A stretch of 35,026 nucleotides of DNA from an uncultured Oscillospiraceae bacterium (GCA_934572335.1 CAKTKU010000024.1:1-35026); one strand, 5' to 3'. Counted from the stretch's first letter, positions 15,052 to 23,771 are shown. Notes: generated by a model from the letters alone, not told the origin. A program made the numbers and translations.

Positions 15052-15762
15052 TCACCCGCCGAGGTAGGCCTTTCTCACGCTGTCGCTCGCGGCAAGCTCC
15101 GCGCCCGTGCCGGAGAGGCTTATCTTGCCCGTCTCAAGGACATATGCCCTGTCCGCGACGGAGAGCGCCATCTGGGCGTTCTGCTCGACGAGGAGGATAG
15201 TCGTGCCGGAGCGGTGCAGCTCGCGGATGATGTCGAATATCTGCTCAACAAGGATGGGCGCAAGACCCATCGACGGCTCGTCGAGCATGAGGAGCTTCGG
15301 GTGGCTCATCAGCGCGCGCCCTATGGCGAGCATCTGCTGCTCGCCGCCGGAGAGCGTCCCGGCAATCTGCCGCCGGCGCTCGCGCAGACGGGGGAAGCGG
15401 TTGTACACATCCTCAAGGTCGGCGGCAACGCCGGACTGATTCTTCGTGTACGCGCCCATTTCAAGGTTTTCCTGCACGCTCATTTGCAGGAAGATGCGCC
15501 GTCCCTCCGGAACCTGCGCGAGACCGCGCTCGACGATCTTGTATGACGGCAGGCGGCTGATGTCCTCGCCGCAGAACTTTATGCTGCCCGTGCGCGAGTG
15601 CAGCAGCCCCGACACGGTTTGCAGCGTCGTGGACTTGCCCGCGCCGTTCGCGCCGATGAGCGTGACGACCTCGCCCTCGTTCACCTCGAACGACACGCCC
15701 TTTATCGCGTGGATCGCGCCGTAATATACATTGAGATTATCAACGCTGAGTATCTGTCCCAT
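15052..15762 (-). CDS. livF: branched-chain amino acid-type ABC transporter ATPase LivF
   Basis: A 236-residue ATPase. Walker A is GANGAGKST, the signature is LSGGEQQMLAIGRALM, and Walker B is KLLMLDEPSMGLAP, followed by the switch His region ILLVEQN. LivF-specific wording such as YYGAIHAIKGVSFEVNEGE and RIFLQMSVQENLEMGAY is present. It pairs with LivG to power the LivH-LivM channel. It is the last gene of the operon, 3 bases after livG, and ends at the bidirectional terminator. Confidence 0.93.
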   Translation of the reverse strand: MGQILSVDNLNVYYGAIHAIKGVSFEVNEGEVVTLIGANGAGKSTTLQTVSGLLHSRTGSIKFCGEDISRLPSYKIVERGLAQVPEGRRIFLQMSVQENLEMGAYTKNQSGVAADLEDVYNRFPRLRERRRQIAGTLSGGEQQMLAIGRALMSHPKLLMLDEPSMGLAPILVEQIFDIIRELHRSGTTILLVEQNAQMALSVADRAYVLETGKISLSGTGAELAASDSVRKAYLGG

Positions 15763-15765
15763 GGC

Positions 15766-16620
15766 TTATGCCTCCTTCTTGCGCCCGAGGTAAGCCTCGA
15801 TGACGACGGGGTCGGACTGAATGTCCGCGGGCGTGCCCTTGGCGATGATCTTGCCGAAGCTGAGCACGCAGATGCCCTCGCAGATGCCCATGACAAGGTT
15901 CATGTCATGCTCGATGAGCAGCACCGCGATGTGGAACATGTCGCGGATCTTGATGATGTTCTCCATCAGCTCCTGCGTCTCGGACGGATTCATGCCGGCG
16001 GCCGGCTCGTCCAGCAGCAGGAGACTTGGATTCGTGCCGAGCGCGCGGACGATCTCCAACCGGCGCTGCGCACCGTAGGGGAGGGAGCCTGCCTTGGCGT
16101 CGGCGAGGGATTCCATGTCGAAGATGCTCAATAGCTCCATCGCGCGCTCGTGCGCGATGCGCTCCTGCTTCCAGTACGACGGCAGACGCAGTATGCCGCC
16201 CACCATGCCGTAGTTAATCTGGTTGTGGAGACCGAGCTTGACGTTGTCCTCAACGCTGAGGTTGTTGAAAAGGCGGATGTTCTGGAACGTGCGCGCGATG
16301 CCGAGGCGGTTGACCTGCGCGGTGGACATGCCCTGCGTGTCGATGCCGTCAAGCATAATGCTGCCGCGTGTGGGCTGGTATACCTTTGTCAGCAGGTTGA
16401 AGACCGTCGTCTTGCCCGCGCCGTTCGGGCCGATGAGCCCGGCGATCTCCGTGCGCCCGATGGTGAGGTTGAAATCGTCCACGGCGGTCAGACCGCCGAA
16501 GTCAATGCCGAGGTGCTTCGCCTCGAGCACGGGGGTCTTGTCCAGATCGCGCTCGGGGATGAGCGCGTCCGACGGCATCGGCACGAGCGGACTTTCGTTT
16601 TTGGAATGTACTTTCGCCAT
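15766..16620 (-). CDS. livG: branched-chain amino acid-type ABC transporter ATPase LivG
   Basis: A 284-residue ATPase. It has LGIDFGGLTAVDDFNLTIG, Walker A GPNGAGKTT, the LivG insert ARTFQNIRLFNNLSVEDN, the signature LPYGAQRRLEIVRAL, and Walker B LLLLDEPAAGMNPSE. About 25 extra residues at the N-terminus before the domain look unstructured. The start at 16620 has GAGGAGG just upstream, inside the end of livM. Confidence 0.92.
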   Translation of the reverse strand: MAKVHSKNESPLVPMPSDALIPERDLDKTPVLEAKHLGIDFGGLTAVDDFNLTIGRTEIAGLIGPNGAGKTTVFNLLTKVYQPTRGSIMLDGIDTQGMSTAQVNRLGIARTFQNIRLFNNLSVEDNVKLGLHNQINYGMVGGILRLPSYWKQERIAHERAMELLSIFDMESLADAKAGSLPYGAQRRLEIVRALGTNPSLLLLDEPAAGMNPSETQELMENIIKIRDMFHIAVLLIEHDMNLVMGICEGICVLSFGKIIAKGTPADIQSDPVVIEAYLGRKKEA

Positions 16621-16623
16621 AAT

Positions 16624-17682
16624 TCAGACCTCCTCTTTTTCGCGGCGCGGGATGATGCGGGAAATGAGCGCCTTCACGCGCGGGTCGTTCGTCGCCAGCA
16701 TGACGAGGATCAGCACCACCGCGTACACGAGCATGCGGTAATCGTCGAAGCCGCGCAGTGCCTCCGGCAGAACGGTCAGCACGGTCGCTGCTATGATGGA
16801 GCCCCAGATGCTGCCCAGCCCGCCTAGAACGACGAACACCAGCACGAGGATGGATGTGTTGAAGTCAAACTTCGAGGAAACAAGGTTGGAGAAGTTCAGC
16901 CCGTACAGCGCGCCCGCCGCGCCCGCGAGGGCGGCGGAGGTGACGAACGCCATGAGCTTGTACTTGGTGATGTTTATACCGACGGACTCCGCGGCGATGC
17001 GGTTGTCGCGCAGTGCCATGATCGCGCGGCCGGAGCGGCTGCGCACGAGGTTGAGAACGATCACGAGCGTTATCATGATGAGAACAAAGCCCGCCGTGAA
17101 GCTCGCGATGGTCTCGGTGCCGGTCGCACCCTGCGCGCCCTTGATGAGCACCTTGCCGCCCTCGGTTAGACCGAGATCGGTCACGCTCTTCGTGCCGGTA
17201 GCGTTGAAGACGATGTGCAGCCCGTTCTCGTCATGCCCGATGATCAGGCAGTTGACCAGTTCCTTGATGATCTCGCCCGCGGCGAGCGTCACGATGGCGA
17301 GATAGTCACCGCGCAGTCTCAGCACGGGCACGCCCACGATGAAGCCGAATATCGCCGCGAAGAACGCGCCCACGATGATGGCAAGTGCGAGGCGCAGCGC
17401 GGGGGAGGGGACGGCGGCCTGCAGGCTCATTGCCGTCACGATGCCGGAGAACGCGCCGATGCTCATAAAGCCCGCGTGTCCAAGGCTCAGCTCGCCCAGA
17501 ATGCCGACGGTGAGGTTGAGCGACACCGCCATCACGATGTAGCAGCAGATGGGGACGAGCTGCCCCGTGAGCGAGCGCGTCAGCGCCCCGTTATTTTTCA
17601 GCACCGTCACCACGATGAACACGGCGATGACGCCCAGATATGTCGCAAAGTCGACCTTTGTGGTCTTTTTCAGTTTATTCAT
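16624..17682 (-). CDS. livM: branched-chain amino acid-type ABC permease LivM
   Basis: A 352-residue permease with about 9-10 membrane segments and the LivM landmarks NLTVGILGELSLGHAGFMSI, FIVGVPVLRLRGDYLAIVTL and SRSGRAIMALRDNRIAAESV. It forms the channel with LivH. I place the start at 17682, where GAGGTG lies 6 bases upstream, 10 bases after the livH stop; an earlier in-frame start would overlap livH. Confidence 0.9.
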   Translation of the reverse strand: MNKLKKTTKVDFATYLGVIAVFIVVTVLKNNGALTRSLTGQLVPICCYIVMAVSLNLTVGILGELSLGHAGFMSIGAFSGIVTAMSLQAAVPSPALRLALAIIVGAFFAAIFGFIVGVPVLRLRGDYLAIVTLAAGEIIKELVNCLIIGHDENGLHIVFNATGTKSVTDLGLTEGGKVLIKGAQGATGTETIASFTAGFVLIMITLVIVLNLVRSRSGRAIMALRDNRIAAESVGINITKYKLMAFVTSAALAGAAGALYGLNFSNLVSSKFDFNTSILVLVFVVLGGLGSIWGSIIAATVLTVLPEALRGFDDYRMLVYAVVLILVMLATNDPRVKALISRIIPRREKEEV

Positions 17683-17692
17683 GCGCTTCACC

Positions 17693-18571
17693 TCAAACCT
17701 TCTCCGGCACGTACTTGCCAAGAAGCCCCGCCGGACGCACCAGCAGCGTCACGATAAGCACGGCGAACACGATGGAGTTTGCAAGCTGTGTGGAGATGTA
17801 CGCCTTGGAAAGAGACTCGATCATGCCCAGCAGTATTCCGCCGAGGAACGCGCCGGGGATGGAGCCGATGCCGCCGAAAACCGCGGCGGTGAACGCCTTG
17901 ATGCCGGGCATTGAGCCGGTCGTCGGCATGAGGGACGTGTAGGACGAGCACAGAAGCACGCCCGCGACCGCGGCGAGCGCGGAACCGATGGCGAACGTCA
18001 TGGAGATCGTGAAGTTGACGTTGATGCCCATGAGCTGTGCCGCCGCCTTGTCCTCGGACACGGCGCGCATCGCCTTGCCCATCTTGCTCTTTGAGGTGAA
18101 CACCGTCAGCGCCGCCATGATGACAAGGCACACCACCACGGTCAGCAGCGACACGTAGGAAATGGTGAGCTGCCCGTCAAAGAGCTTCACCGCGCCCGCG
18201 ACAACGGGGGTGTACGCCTTCGGGCTCGCGCCCCAGATCAGAAGCGCCGCGTTCTGTAAAAAATAGCTCACGCCGATGGCGGTGATGAGCACCGCGAGCG
18301 ACGGCGCGGAGCGCAGCGGCTTATAAGCAAGCCCTTCAATGAGTATGCCAAGCACCGTGCATACGACCATCGCCAGTATAACGGCGACCCACGACGGCAG
18401 CCCGAGCGAGCTTATCGCCATCAGCGAGATGTAGCCGCCCACCATGATGATGTCGCCGTGGGCAAAGTTGAGCATCTTGGCAATGCCGTAGACCATCGTG
18501 TAGCCAAGCGCGATGATGGCGTACACGCTGCCCAGGCTTATGCCGCTGACAAGGTATGATAGAAATTCCAT
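17693..18571 (-). CDS. livH: branched-chain amino acid-type ABC permease LivH
   Basis: A 292-residue permease with about eight membrane segments. It carries LGSVYAIIALGYTMVYGI followed by KMLNFAHGDIIMVGGYI, the LivH signature near the N-terminus, and later GKAMRAVSEDKAAAQLMGIN and AVFGGIGSIPGAFLGGILLG. GAGAGGA lies before the ATG. It follows livK after a gap containing two hairpins. Confidence 0.92.
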   Translation of the reverse strand: MEFLSYLVSGISLGSVYAIIALGYTMVYGIAKMLNFAHGDIIMVGGYISLMAISSLGLPSWVAVILAMVVCTVLGILIEGLAYKPLRSAPSLAVLITAIGVSYFLQNAALLIWGASPKAYTPVVAGAVKLFDGQLTISYVSLLTVVVCLVIMAALTVFTSKSKMGKAMRAVSEDKAAAQLMGINVNFTISMTFAIGSALAAVAGVLLCSSYTSLMPTTGSMPGIKAFTAAVFGGIGSIPGAFLGGILLGMIESLSKAYISTQLANSIVFAVLIVTLLVRPAGLLGKYVPEKV

Positions 18572-18600
18572 ATGCTTTGTCCTCTCTTTGGTTGACGTTT

Positions 18601-18652
18601 GCGGTGTTTACACCGTGACAGAGCTGCCGCCCTGCCCCGGTGTAAACACCGC
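18601..18652 (-). other. 15-bp inverted repeat with internal dyads, livK-livH spacer
   Basis: Bases 18601-18615 pair perfectly with 18638-18652 around a 22-base loop. Each arm holds GGTGTTTACACC or its complement, itself nearly palindromic, so it could be an RNA hairpin or a pair of protein sites. Confidence 0.5.
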
Positions 18653-18657
18653 ATCAT

Positions 18658-18687
18658 GTCGGGAGCTTCATAATGGAAGCTCCCGAC
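18658..18687 (-). terminator. hairpin after livK
   Basis: A 12-bp perfect stem (18658-18669 with 18676-18687) and a 6-base loop, 34 bases after the livK stop. The lack of a T tract suggests message stabilisation or partial termination that lowers permease expression relative to livK. Confidence 0.55.
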
Positions 18688-18720
18688 AAGCGGATGTTTG
18701 TTGGTTATGCTTTCTGAGGC

Positions 18721-19941
18721 TTATTCACCTGCGGAGACGTAAACGCCGTCCTTGATGACGACCGCGGCGGGCATCTTGCTGACCTCGCCCTCGGCGTTCC
18801 AGGTCATGCCGGTGCCGGTCAGACCGTCAAAGGTCATGGTGGAGAATGCGCTCACAAGTGCGTCGCAGATCTCCTCGGCGGACATGTCGGGGGTGCAGCC
18901 GGACTCTTCAAGTGCCTGCTTGAGTGCGTAGATAACGTCGTACTCGTCAGCGGCAAACTGGTTGGGGATCTCGCCGTAGCGCTCGACGTACTCGCTGACG
19001 AAGTTCTGGGTGCGCTCGTCCTGCGCGTCTGCGGAGAACGGGGTCAGGACCATGACGCCCTCTGCGAGGCTCAGGTCAAAGTTGTCGAGGGTGAGGATGC
19101 CGTCCATGCCGTCAACGCCGAAGAACAGGGGCGCGTAGCCCATGGCGTTCGCCTGAGTGAGGATGACGGAAGCGGGCTGGTAGTAGATGGGCAGGAACAC
19201 GAGGTCAGCACCTGCTGCCTGTGCGCCGGTGATCTGGACGGAGAAGTCAGTCATGGTGTCCTTGGTGAAGGTGCCTTCGTAAACGACTTCGAGACCGTTA
19301 GCGCTGCCCTGGGAAACAAAGTTGTCGCGGATACCCTGGGAGTATGCGTCGTCATTCTGGTAGATGATCGCGATCTTGCTCTCGGGCATGTTGGCGGTGA
19401 TGTAGGTCGCGGAGCCGGTGCCCTGGTTGGGGTCGGTGAAGCACATCTGGAAGACGTTGTCCTTGCCGGAGGTGACGTCAGGGGAGGATGCGGACGGGGT
19501 CAGCATGAAGACGCGGTCCTCGTTGACCTTTGCCGAAACGGAGATGGACGGACCTGTGGTCACAGGGCCTGCCAGAACCTGCATACCCCAGTCGTAGAGG
19601 TTGTTGTAGGCGTTGACGGAGGTCTCGCCGTCGCTGACGTCGTCCTCGAACTTGTACTCGATCATCGCGCCGTTGATGCCGCCGGCGGCGTTGATCTCGT
19701 CAACGGCGATCTGGCCGCCGTTCTTGACTGCCTGACCGTAGATGGCGGCAGCGCCGGTGAGCGGGCCAACGCCGCCGAACTTGAATACGCCCGCGGAGGC
19801 GGTGTCGGAAGCGGTGTTGTCTGCCGCGCTGTCAGCGGCGGCGGGGGCTTCGGTGGCGGCGGGAGCGGAAGAGCTGCCGCAGCCTGCCATCAGGCATACG
19901 CACATTGCAAATACCAATACGAATGCTGCAAACTTTTTCAT
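18721..19941 (-). CDS. livK: branched-chain amino acid-type ABC substrate-binding lipoprotein LivK
   Basis: A 406-residue binding protein. The signal ends in CLMAGC (Cys21 lipidated) and is followed by a linker of Ala, Thr, Ser and Asp to about residue 50. The mature periplasmic-binding fold type I starts at FKFGGVGPLTGAAAIYGQAV and includes GGINGAMIEYKFEDDVSDG and FTDPNQGTGSATYI. Leu/Ile/Val, amides or other compounds are possible; the specificity cannot be read. It leads the complete livK-H-M-G-F operon. TAAGGAG precedes the ATG, and a terminator hairpin stands only 38 bases upstream. Confidence 0.92.
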   Translation of the reverse strand: MKKFAAFVLVFAMCVCLMAGCGSSSAPAATEAPAAADSAADNTASDTASAGVFKFGGVGPLTGAAAIYGQAVKNGGQIAVDEINAAGGINGAMIEYKFEDDVSDGETSVNAYNNLYDWGMQVLAGPVTTGPSISVSAKVNEDRVFMLTPSASSPDVTSGKDNVFQMCFTDPNQGTGSATYITANMPESKIAIIYQNDDAYSQGIRDNFVSQGSANGLEVVYEGTFTKDTMTDFSVQITGAQAAGADLVFLPIYYQPASVILTQANAMGYAPLFFGVDGMDGILTLDNFDLSLAEGVMVLTPFSADAQDERTQNFVSEYVERYGEIPNQFAADEYDVIYALKQALEESGCTPDMSAEEICDALVSAFSTMTFDGLTGTGMTWNAEGEVSKMPAAVVIKDGVYVSAGE

Positions 19942-19978
19942 TTCGTTTTCTCCTTACGAATGTTTCTATTTATACAAA

Positions 19979-20013
19979 AAATCGACCCCGACCGAGAAGG
20001 TCGGGGTCGATTT
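19979..20013 (-). terminator. strong terminator/attenuator upstream of livK
   Basis: A 15-bp perfect stem (19979-19993 with 19999-20013) and a 5-base loop, followed on the minus strand by six T. It closes the small membrane-protein gene but lies only 38 bases before livK, leaving little room for a separate promoter. Confidence 0.85.
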
Positions 20014-20029
20014 GAAGTATACAAAAAAA

Positions 20030-20341
20030 TCAAATCAACGGCTCCAATGCCTTGTTCGGTCGATATTCTGCCGGCGTAATAACGCATATTATGACGGCAC
20101 TAAGTATTATAATTATTGCGGAAATAATTATAACTGCAATGCTGCCAATAATGCTTACTAAGGCGGAAAGCGCAACAAAAATGGACACTGCGATAACAGT
20201 GTCCATAGTAAGCAGGAGGGCGTTATTGGTGCTCTGGGCAGCGTTTGCGCCGTTGGAGCGGGAAGAGGACGCGCAAGCGGACTCATTGCACTCGGTGCAT
20301 GAGCCAGTCATGTTGAAGCGGTTGTAATTGCGCTTGGTCAT
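20030..20341 (-). CDS. small Ser/Cys-headed membrane protein, unknown
   Basis: A 103-residue protein I do not recognise. The first 40 residues are polar (NMTGSCTECNESACASSSRS, then Asn- and Ala-rich). Residues about 41-93 are almost entirely Ile, Val, Ala, Leu and Ser and would form two membrane helices, followed by a short charged tail. Three cysteines lie in the head. GGGAGA precedes the ATG and a strong promoter lies upstream, so it is probably expressed. It is separated from livK by a terminator, so a functional link to the transporter is not shown. Confidence 0.65.
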   Translation of the reverse strand: MTKRNYNRFNMTGSCTECNESACASSSRSNGANAAQSTNNALLLTMDTVIAVSIFVALSALVSIIGSIAVIIISAIIIILSAVIICVITPAEYRPNKALEPLI

Positions 20342-20371
20342 GTTCGCGTCTCCCTTCGTTGTGATGGCGTC

Positions 20372-20400
20372 ACTTTAGCACCATGCAGTCTTAATGTCAA
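20372..20400 (-). promoter_or_regulatory. promoter of the small membrane protein gene
   Basis: Minus-strand TTGACA (20395-20400, consensus), a 17-base spacer and TAAAGT (20372-20377). It may also supply livK by read-through. Confidence 0.7.
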
Positions 20401-20440
20401 TACGCAAATTCCTACTTCTCTGATTTGTATACAGATGCGA

Positions 20441-20492
20441 CAAAAACCGCCGCAAAATTTCGTGTGCTTTTCACAAAATTCTGTCGGCGGTT
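20441..20492 (-). terminator. terminator of the exonuclease gene
   Basis: AACCGCCG (20445-20452) pairs with CGGCGGTT (20485-20492), with additional pairing inside the stem, and is followed on the minus strand by TTTTTG. Confidence 0.7.
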
Positions 20493-20528
20493 CTGTCAAT
20501 CACAGGATTTTTGCATTCGAGTGCGCTT

Positions 20529-21512
20529 TTATTTCGCGGGACGGTTTCTGCGGCTGCCGTGCCCGCGGCCGCGGCGGCGCGCCTGTGTGGACTTCGTTTT
20601 GTAGAAGTCCTGCATCTCCTCCGTCGCCTTATAGACGAGCTTATTCGCCGTCCAGCTCTTGTCCTCGCTGTTCTTGCGGAACTTTGCCCGCACGAGGAAC
20701 GCCCCGTCGTCTGCACAGGTGTACACGTTCATGTACCGCTGGTCACCCTGGTTTATCCACCGCACGCCCGCGGTCTCTCCGCTGCACACGGGGCAGGGCA
20801 GCAGAGTCAGCCTTGCGTCGGCAAATGCCGCCGCCTTGCTCTCAAAGCCGTCGTAGCTCTCGTGCAGTATCGGCTCCTCGCCGCTGCGGTCGACGGGCGG
20901 CTTGTAGTTGGGCATGCGTGTGGCGAGGATGCGCCCCGCGTCCGGGTAGAGCCGCAGCCCCTCCGCCATGTCCAGCTTTGTGCACACGAGCGCGGTGTTG
21001 TATGCGTCGCCAAGCGCGTCGTGCGCCACGCGCGTCTGCTCTATCTCGAAATGCTCCATCGCGCTGGCGAGGGATTTCTGATTCTTGTCGCCGCCGGTCT
21101 GGAGATTATATATGAGCTGGAGATTGACCCACCCGGCGATCCAGTCCCAGTCGAGGTCGTGGATGATGATGTTCTGCTCAAGTATGCCCTGGTCGTCGCA
21201 GCCCCAGGTGATGAACGTCACATCGTCGCCGCAGAACTCGTGCAGCTCCGCCAGTGCGTCGGCAAACGCGATGCCGTGCGCAAGGCGCTCCTTGTCGAAG
21301 CCGGTTATCTTCTTGACCTTGTAATGCATACGCTTGAAATACACGGGCTTGACGTCAATGGTCAGCTCCTCTGCCGGCTGCATATTCTCGTCAAGCTTCA
21401 CCGCGCCTATCTCGATGATCTCCCCGCGCAGATGGATGGGGAGCTTGTTGAACACGGAGGATTTGGAGCTCATCGCCTGATTCCATTCCAGATCCACCAC
21501 TACATAATTCAT
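20529..21512 (-). CDS. DEDDh-type 3'-5' exonuclease domain protein
   Basis: A 327-residue protein. Residues 1-180 form a DnaQ-like exonuclease domain with intact catalytic residues: VVVDLEWNQ (D7, E9), FITWGCDDQGIL (D106/D107) and RVAHDALGDAYNT (H164, D169). The domain most resembles the KapD/ERI-1-like group. Residues about 230-290 carry CPVC and a later TCADDG, possibly a zinc-binding module, and the tail is basic (ARRRGRGHGSRRNRPAK), as in RNA-binding proteins. A role in trimming RNA or DNA ends is likely; the substrate is unknown. AAAGGA lies upstream of the ATG. Confidence 0.85.
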   Translation of the reverse strand: MNYVVVDLEWNQAMSSKSSVFNKLPIHLRGEIIEIGAVKLDENMQPAEELTIDVKPVYFKRMHYKVKKITGFDKERLAHGIAFADALAELHEFCGDDVTFITWGCDDQGILEQNIIIHDLDWDWIAGWVNLQLIYNLQTGGDKNQKSLASAMEHFEIEQTRVAHDALGDAYNTALVCTKLDMAEGLRLYPDAGRILATRMPNYKPPVDRSGEEPILHESYDGFESKAAAFADARLTLLPCPVCSGETAGVRWINQGDQRYMNVYTCADDGAFLVRAKFRKNSEDKSWTANKLVYKATEEMQDFYKTKSTQARRRGRGHGSRRNRPAK

Positions 21513-21552
21513 ACGCTTTCGTTTCCTTTGCTTTAACTGTCATGTAAATTAT

Positions 21553-21579
21553 ATTATAGCACACATTTTCTCTGTGTGC
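21553..21579 (-). promoter_or_regulatory. extended -10 promoter with dyad, exonuclease gene
   Basis: Minus-strand TGCTATAAT (21553-21561). Directly upstream, GCACACA (21559-21565) and TGTGTGC (21573-21579) form a 7-bp inverted repeat in the -10/-35 spacer, a plausible operator. Confidence 0.5.
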
Positions 21580-21602
21580 ACCACTTTTTTTACAAATAGG
21601 GC

Positions 21603-21630
21603 TTGAATGAAAAAATAAATGTGTTAAAAT
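21603..21630 (+). promoter_or_regulatory. murF promoter
   Basis: TTGAAT (21603-21608), a 16-base spacer and TAAAAT (21625-21630). It starts the murF-HAD-MgtC operon and is divergent from the exonuclease promoter. Confidence 0.6.
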
Positions 21631-21663
21631 TAAACGGTGTTTAATCTAGGAGTTGAGGAAATA

Positions 21664-23028
21664 ATGTACAATTTCACGGTAAAGGATGCGTTAAGAGCCT
21701 GCGGCGGCACGCTTTCCGGCACATGCGCGCTCGACGCGCCTCTGGGCGAGGTCGTTATCGACAGCCGCGCCGTCCGTCCGGGCGATGTGTTCGTCGCCTA
21801 TAAGGGCGAGAAGACCGACGGGCATAACTATATATCAACGGCGCTCGACAAGGGCGCGGTGTGCTGCCTTGCCGAGCGTGTGCCGGAGGGCGAGGGGCGC
21901 GGCATCATCGTTGTGGACGATGTGCAGTCCGCGCTTGAGGCCATTATGCGCGCCTACCGCGAAAATATCAACATCCCCGTCGTCGGCATCACCGGCAGCG
22001 TCGGCAAGACGACCGCTAAGGAGATGATCTGGGCGGTGCTCAGCCGGCATATGAACACCCTCAAGACCGAGGGCAACCTCAATAACCAGATCGGCGTACC
22101 AATGACGCTCTCACGCATCACGCCCGCGCATGAGGCCGCCGTGGTGGAGATGGGCATATCCGGCTTTGGGGAGATGAGTGTGCTTGCGGCCATGGCGCGC
22201 CCGACCGTCGCGGTGTTCACCGTGATCGGTCACGCGCATCTTGAGTTCCTGCACGACCTTGACGGCGTTTTCAAGGCCAAGACCGAGATGATAGACTTCA
22301 TGCCGCCCGACGGCACGGTGATCATAAACGGCGACGACGCGAAGCTCCGCGCTCTCCGCTGCAGCCAGCGCATAGTGAGCTACGGCATGGGCGTGGACTG
22401 CGATGTGCGCGCGGAGAATGTCCGCTTTGACGGCGAGTCCGGCGCGGCGTGCGATATCGTCGGCTTTGACCGGCGCATCGCGGTGAATATCCCCGCCTAC
22501 GGTCAGCATATGGTCTATGCCGCGCTCGAGGGGGCGGCAGTGGGCTTCGTGATGGGGCTGACGGATGCGGAGATCGCCTCCGGCATCGCCGCGTTCCATA
22601 CGGTCGGCCGCCGCGGCGTTGTCACGGACACGGGATACATCACGCTCATTGACGACTGCTATAACGCCAATCCCGACTCAATGCGCTGCGCCGTGGATTC
22701 GCTCATGGCGCTGCCGGGGCGGCACGTGTGCGTGCTCAGCGATATGCGCGAAATGGGCGAGACCTCGCCGGAGCTTCACCGCGCGCTCGGCGAATACGCC
22801 CTTGGTAAGGGCGTGGACTTTGTCATGGCATACGGACCCATGTCCCGCTGCCTGACCGCCGCGATGGGCGCGCGCGCCCGCCATTTTGAGACGCGGGAGG
22901 AGCTTATCGCCGCCCTGCCGCAGTATGTGCGCCGCGGGGACAACGTCCTTGTCAAGGCGTCGCTCGGCATGCATCTTGAGCCTGCTGCCGAGGCGCTGAA
23001 AACCCTCGGCATTGATGAGAATATATAA
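21664..23028 (+). CDS. murF: UDP-N-acetylmuramoyl-tripeptide--D-alanyl-D-alanine ligase
   Basis: A 454-residue Mur ligase that adds D-Ala-D-Ala to UDP-MurNAc-tripeptide, the last cytoplasmic step of peptidoglycan precursor synthesis. The three domains are visible: an N-terminal UDP-binding part with VIDSRAVRPGDVFVAYKG, a central ATPase with P-loop GITGSVGKTTAKEM (residues 108-121) and EGNLNNQIGVPMTLSR, and a C-terminal part with LIDDCYNANPDSM. Length is normal. I chose the ATG at 21664, with GAGGAAA upstream, over an in-frame GTG at 21637. Usual dcw-cluster partners are absent. Confidence 0.95.
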   Translation: MYNFTVKDALRACGGTLSGTCALDAPLGEVVIDSRAVRPGDVFVAYKGEKTDGHNYISTALDKGAVCCLAERVPEGEGRGIIVVDDVQSALEAIMRAYRENINIPVVGITGSVGKTTAKEMIWAVLSRHMNTLKTEGNLNNQIGVPMTLSRITPAHEAAVVEMGISGFGEMSVLAAMARPTVAVFTVIGHAHLEFLHDLDGVFKAKTEMIDFMPPDGTVIINGDDAKLRALRCSQRIVSYGMGVDCDVRAENVRFDGESGAACDIVGFDRRIAVNIPAYGQHMVYAALEGAAVGFVMGLTDAEIASGIAAFHTVGRRGVVTDTGYITLIDDCYNANPDSMRCAVDSLMALPGRHVCVLSDMREMGETSPELHRALGEYALGKGVDFVMAYGPMSRCLTAAMGARARHFETREELIAALPQYVRRGDNVLVKASLGMHLEPAAEALKTLGIDENI

Positions 23029-23038
23029 GGAGAACCCT

Positions 23039-23740
23039 ATGACAGCGACAAAACCCATAATTCTTATGGATCTTGACAATACGCTTCTCGACTTTGACCG
23101 GCAGGAGGCGGCGGCGATCTCCGCCATGCTGCGCGAGCGGGACATAGACCCCACGGACGATGTGCTCTCCACGTTCCGGCGCATAAACGTCCGCCATTGG
23201 GAGCAGCTTGAAAACGGCGAGCTGACCCGTCAGCAGGTGCTTGTCGGGCGGTTTGAGGTGTTCTTCAAAGAGCTCGGCGTCGCGCTCGACGCGCAGAGCG
23301 CTGAGGACAGCTATGCCGCGCATCTGTGCGAGGGGCATTATTTTGTCCCCGGCGCGCAGGAGCTTCTAACGGCGTTGTATGGCAAATGCGCGCTGTATAT
23401 AATCTCCAACGGCAATGCCCGCGTGCAGGACGCGCGCCTCGCCAGCTCCGGCATTTCAAAGTATTTTGAAAAAATATTCATCTCGGAGAACATGGGCGCG
23501 GACAAGCCCAGCCGGGAGTTTTTTGACATCGTCATCGCGGACATCCCCGGCTTTGACAGCGCCCGCGCGCTCGTCGTCGGCGACAGCCTCACCTCTGATA
23601 TCCGCGGCGGGCGCGGCGCGGGGCTGAAAACCTGCTGGTTCAACCCCAAGGGCAAGCCGCCGCGCGCGGACATCCCCGCGGACTATGAGATCGCCTCGCT
23701 TGCCGAGCTTCCGGGGCTTATCGACCGCATTTTCTTCTGA
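23039..23740 (+). CDS. YjjG-type HAD phosphatase
   Basis: A 233-residue haloacid dehalogenase-like hydrolase. Motif I is LMDLDNTLLDF (nucleophile Asp11, acid Asp13), motif II is YIISNGNARVQ, and motifs III/IV are DKPSREFF and VVGDSLTSDIRGG. The helical cap after motif I and overall wording match the YjjG/YfnB group, which removes non-canonical pyrimidine nucleotides. GGAGAA precedes the ATG, 10 bases after murF, so the two are co-transcribed. Confidence 0.88.
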   Translation: MTATKPIILMDLDNTLLDFDRQEAAAISAMLRERDIDPTDDVLSTFRRINVRHWEQLENGELTRQQVLVGRFEVFFKELGVALDAQSAEDSYAAHLCEGHYFVPGAQELLTALYGKCALYIISNGNARVQDARLASSGISKYFEKIFISENMGADKPSREFFDIVIADIPGFDSARALVVGDSLTSDIRGGRGAGLKTCWFNPKGKPPRADIPADYEIASLAELPGLIDRIFF

Positions 23741-23771
23741 TTTCAATAACAATACGAAAGAGTTTAGCGTA

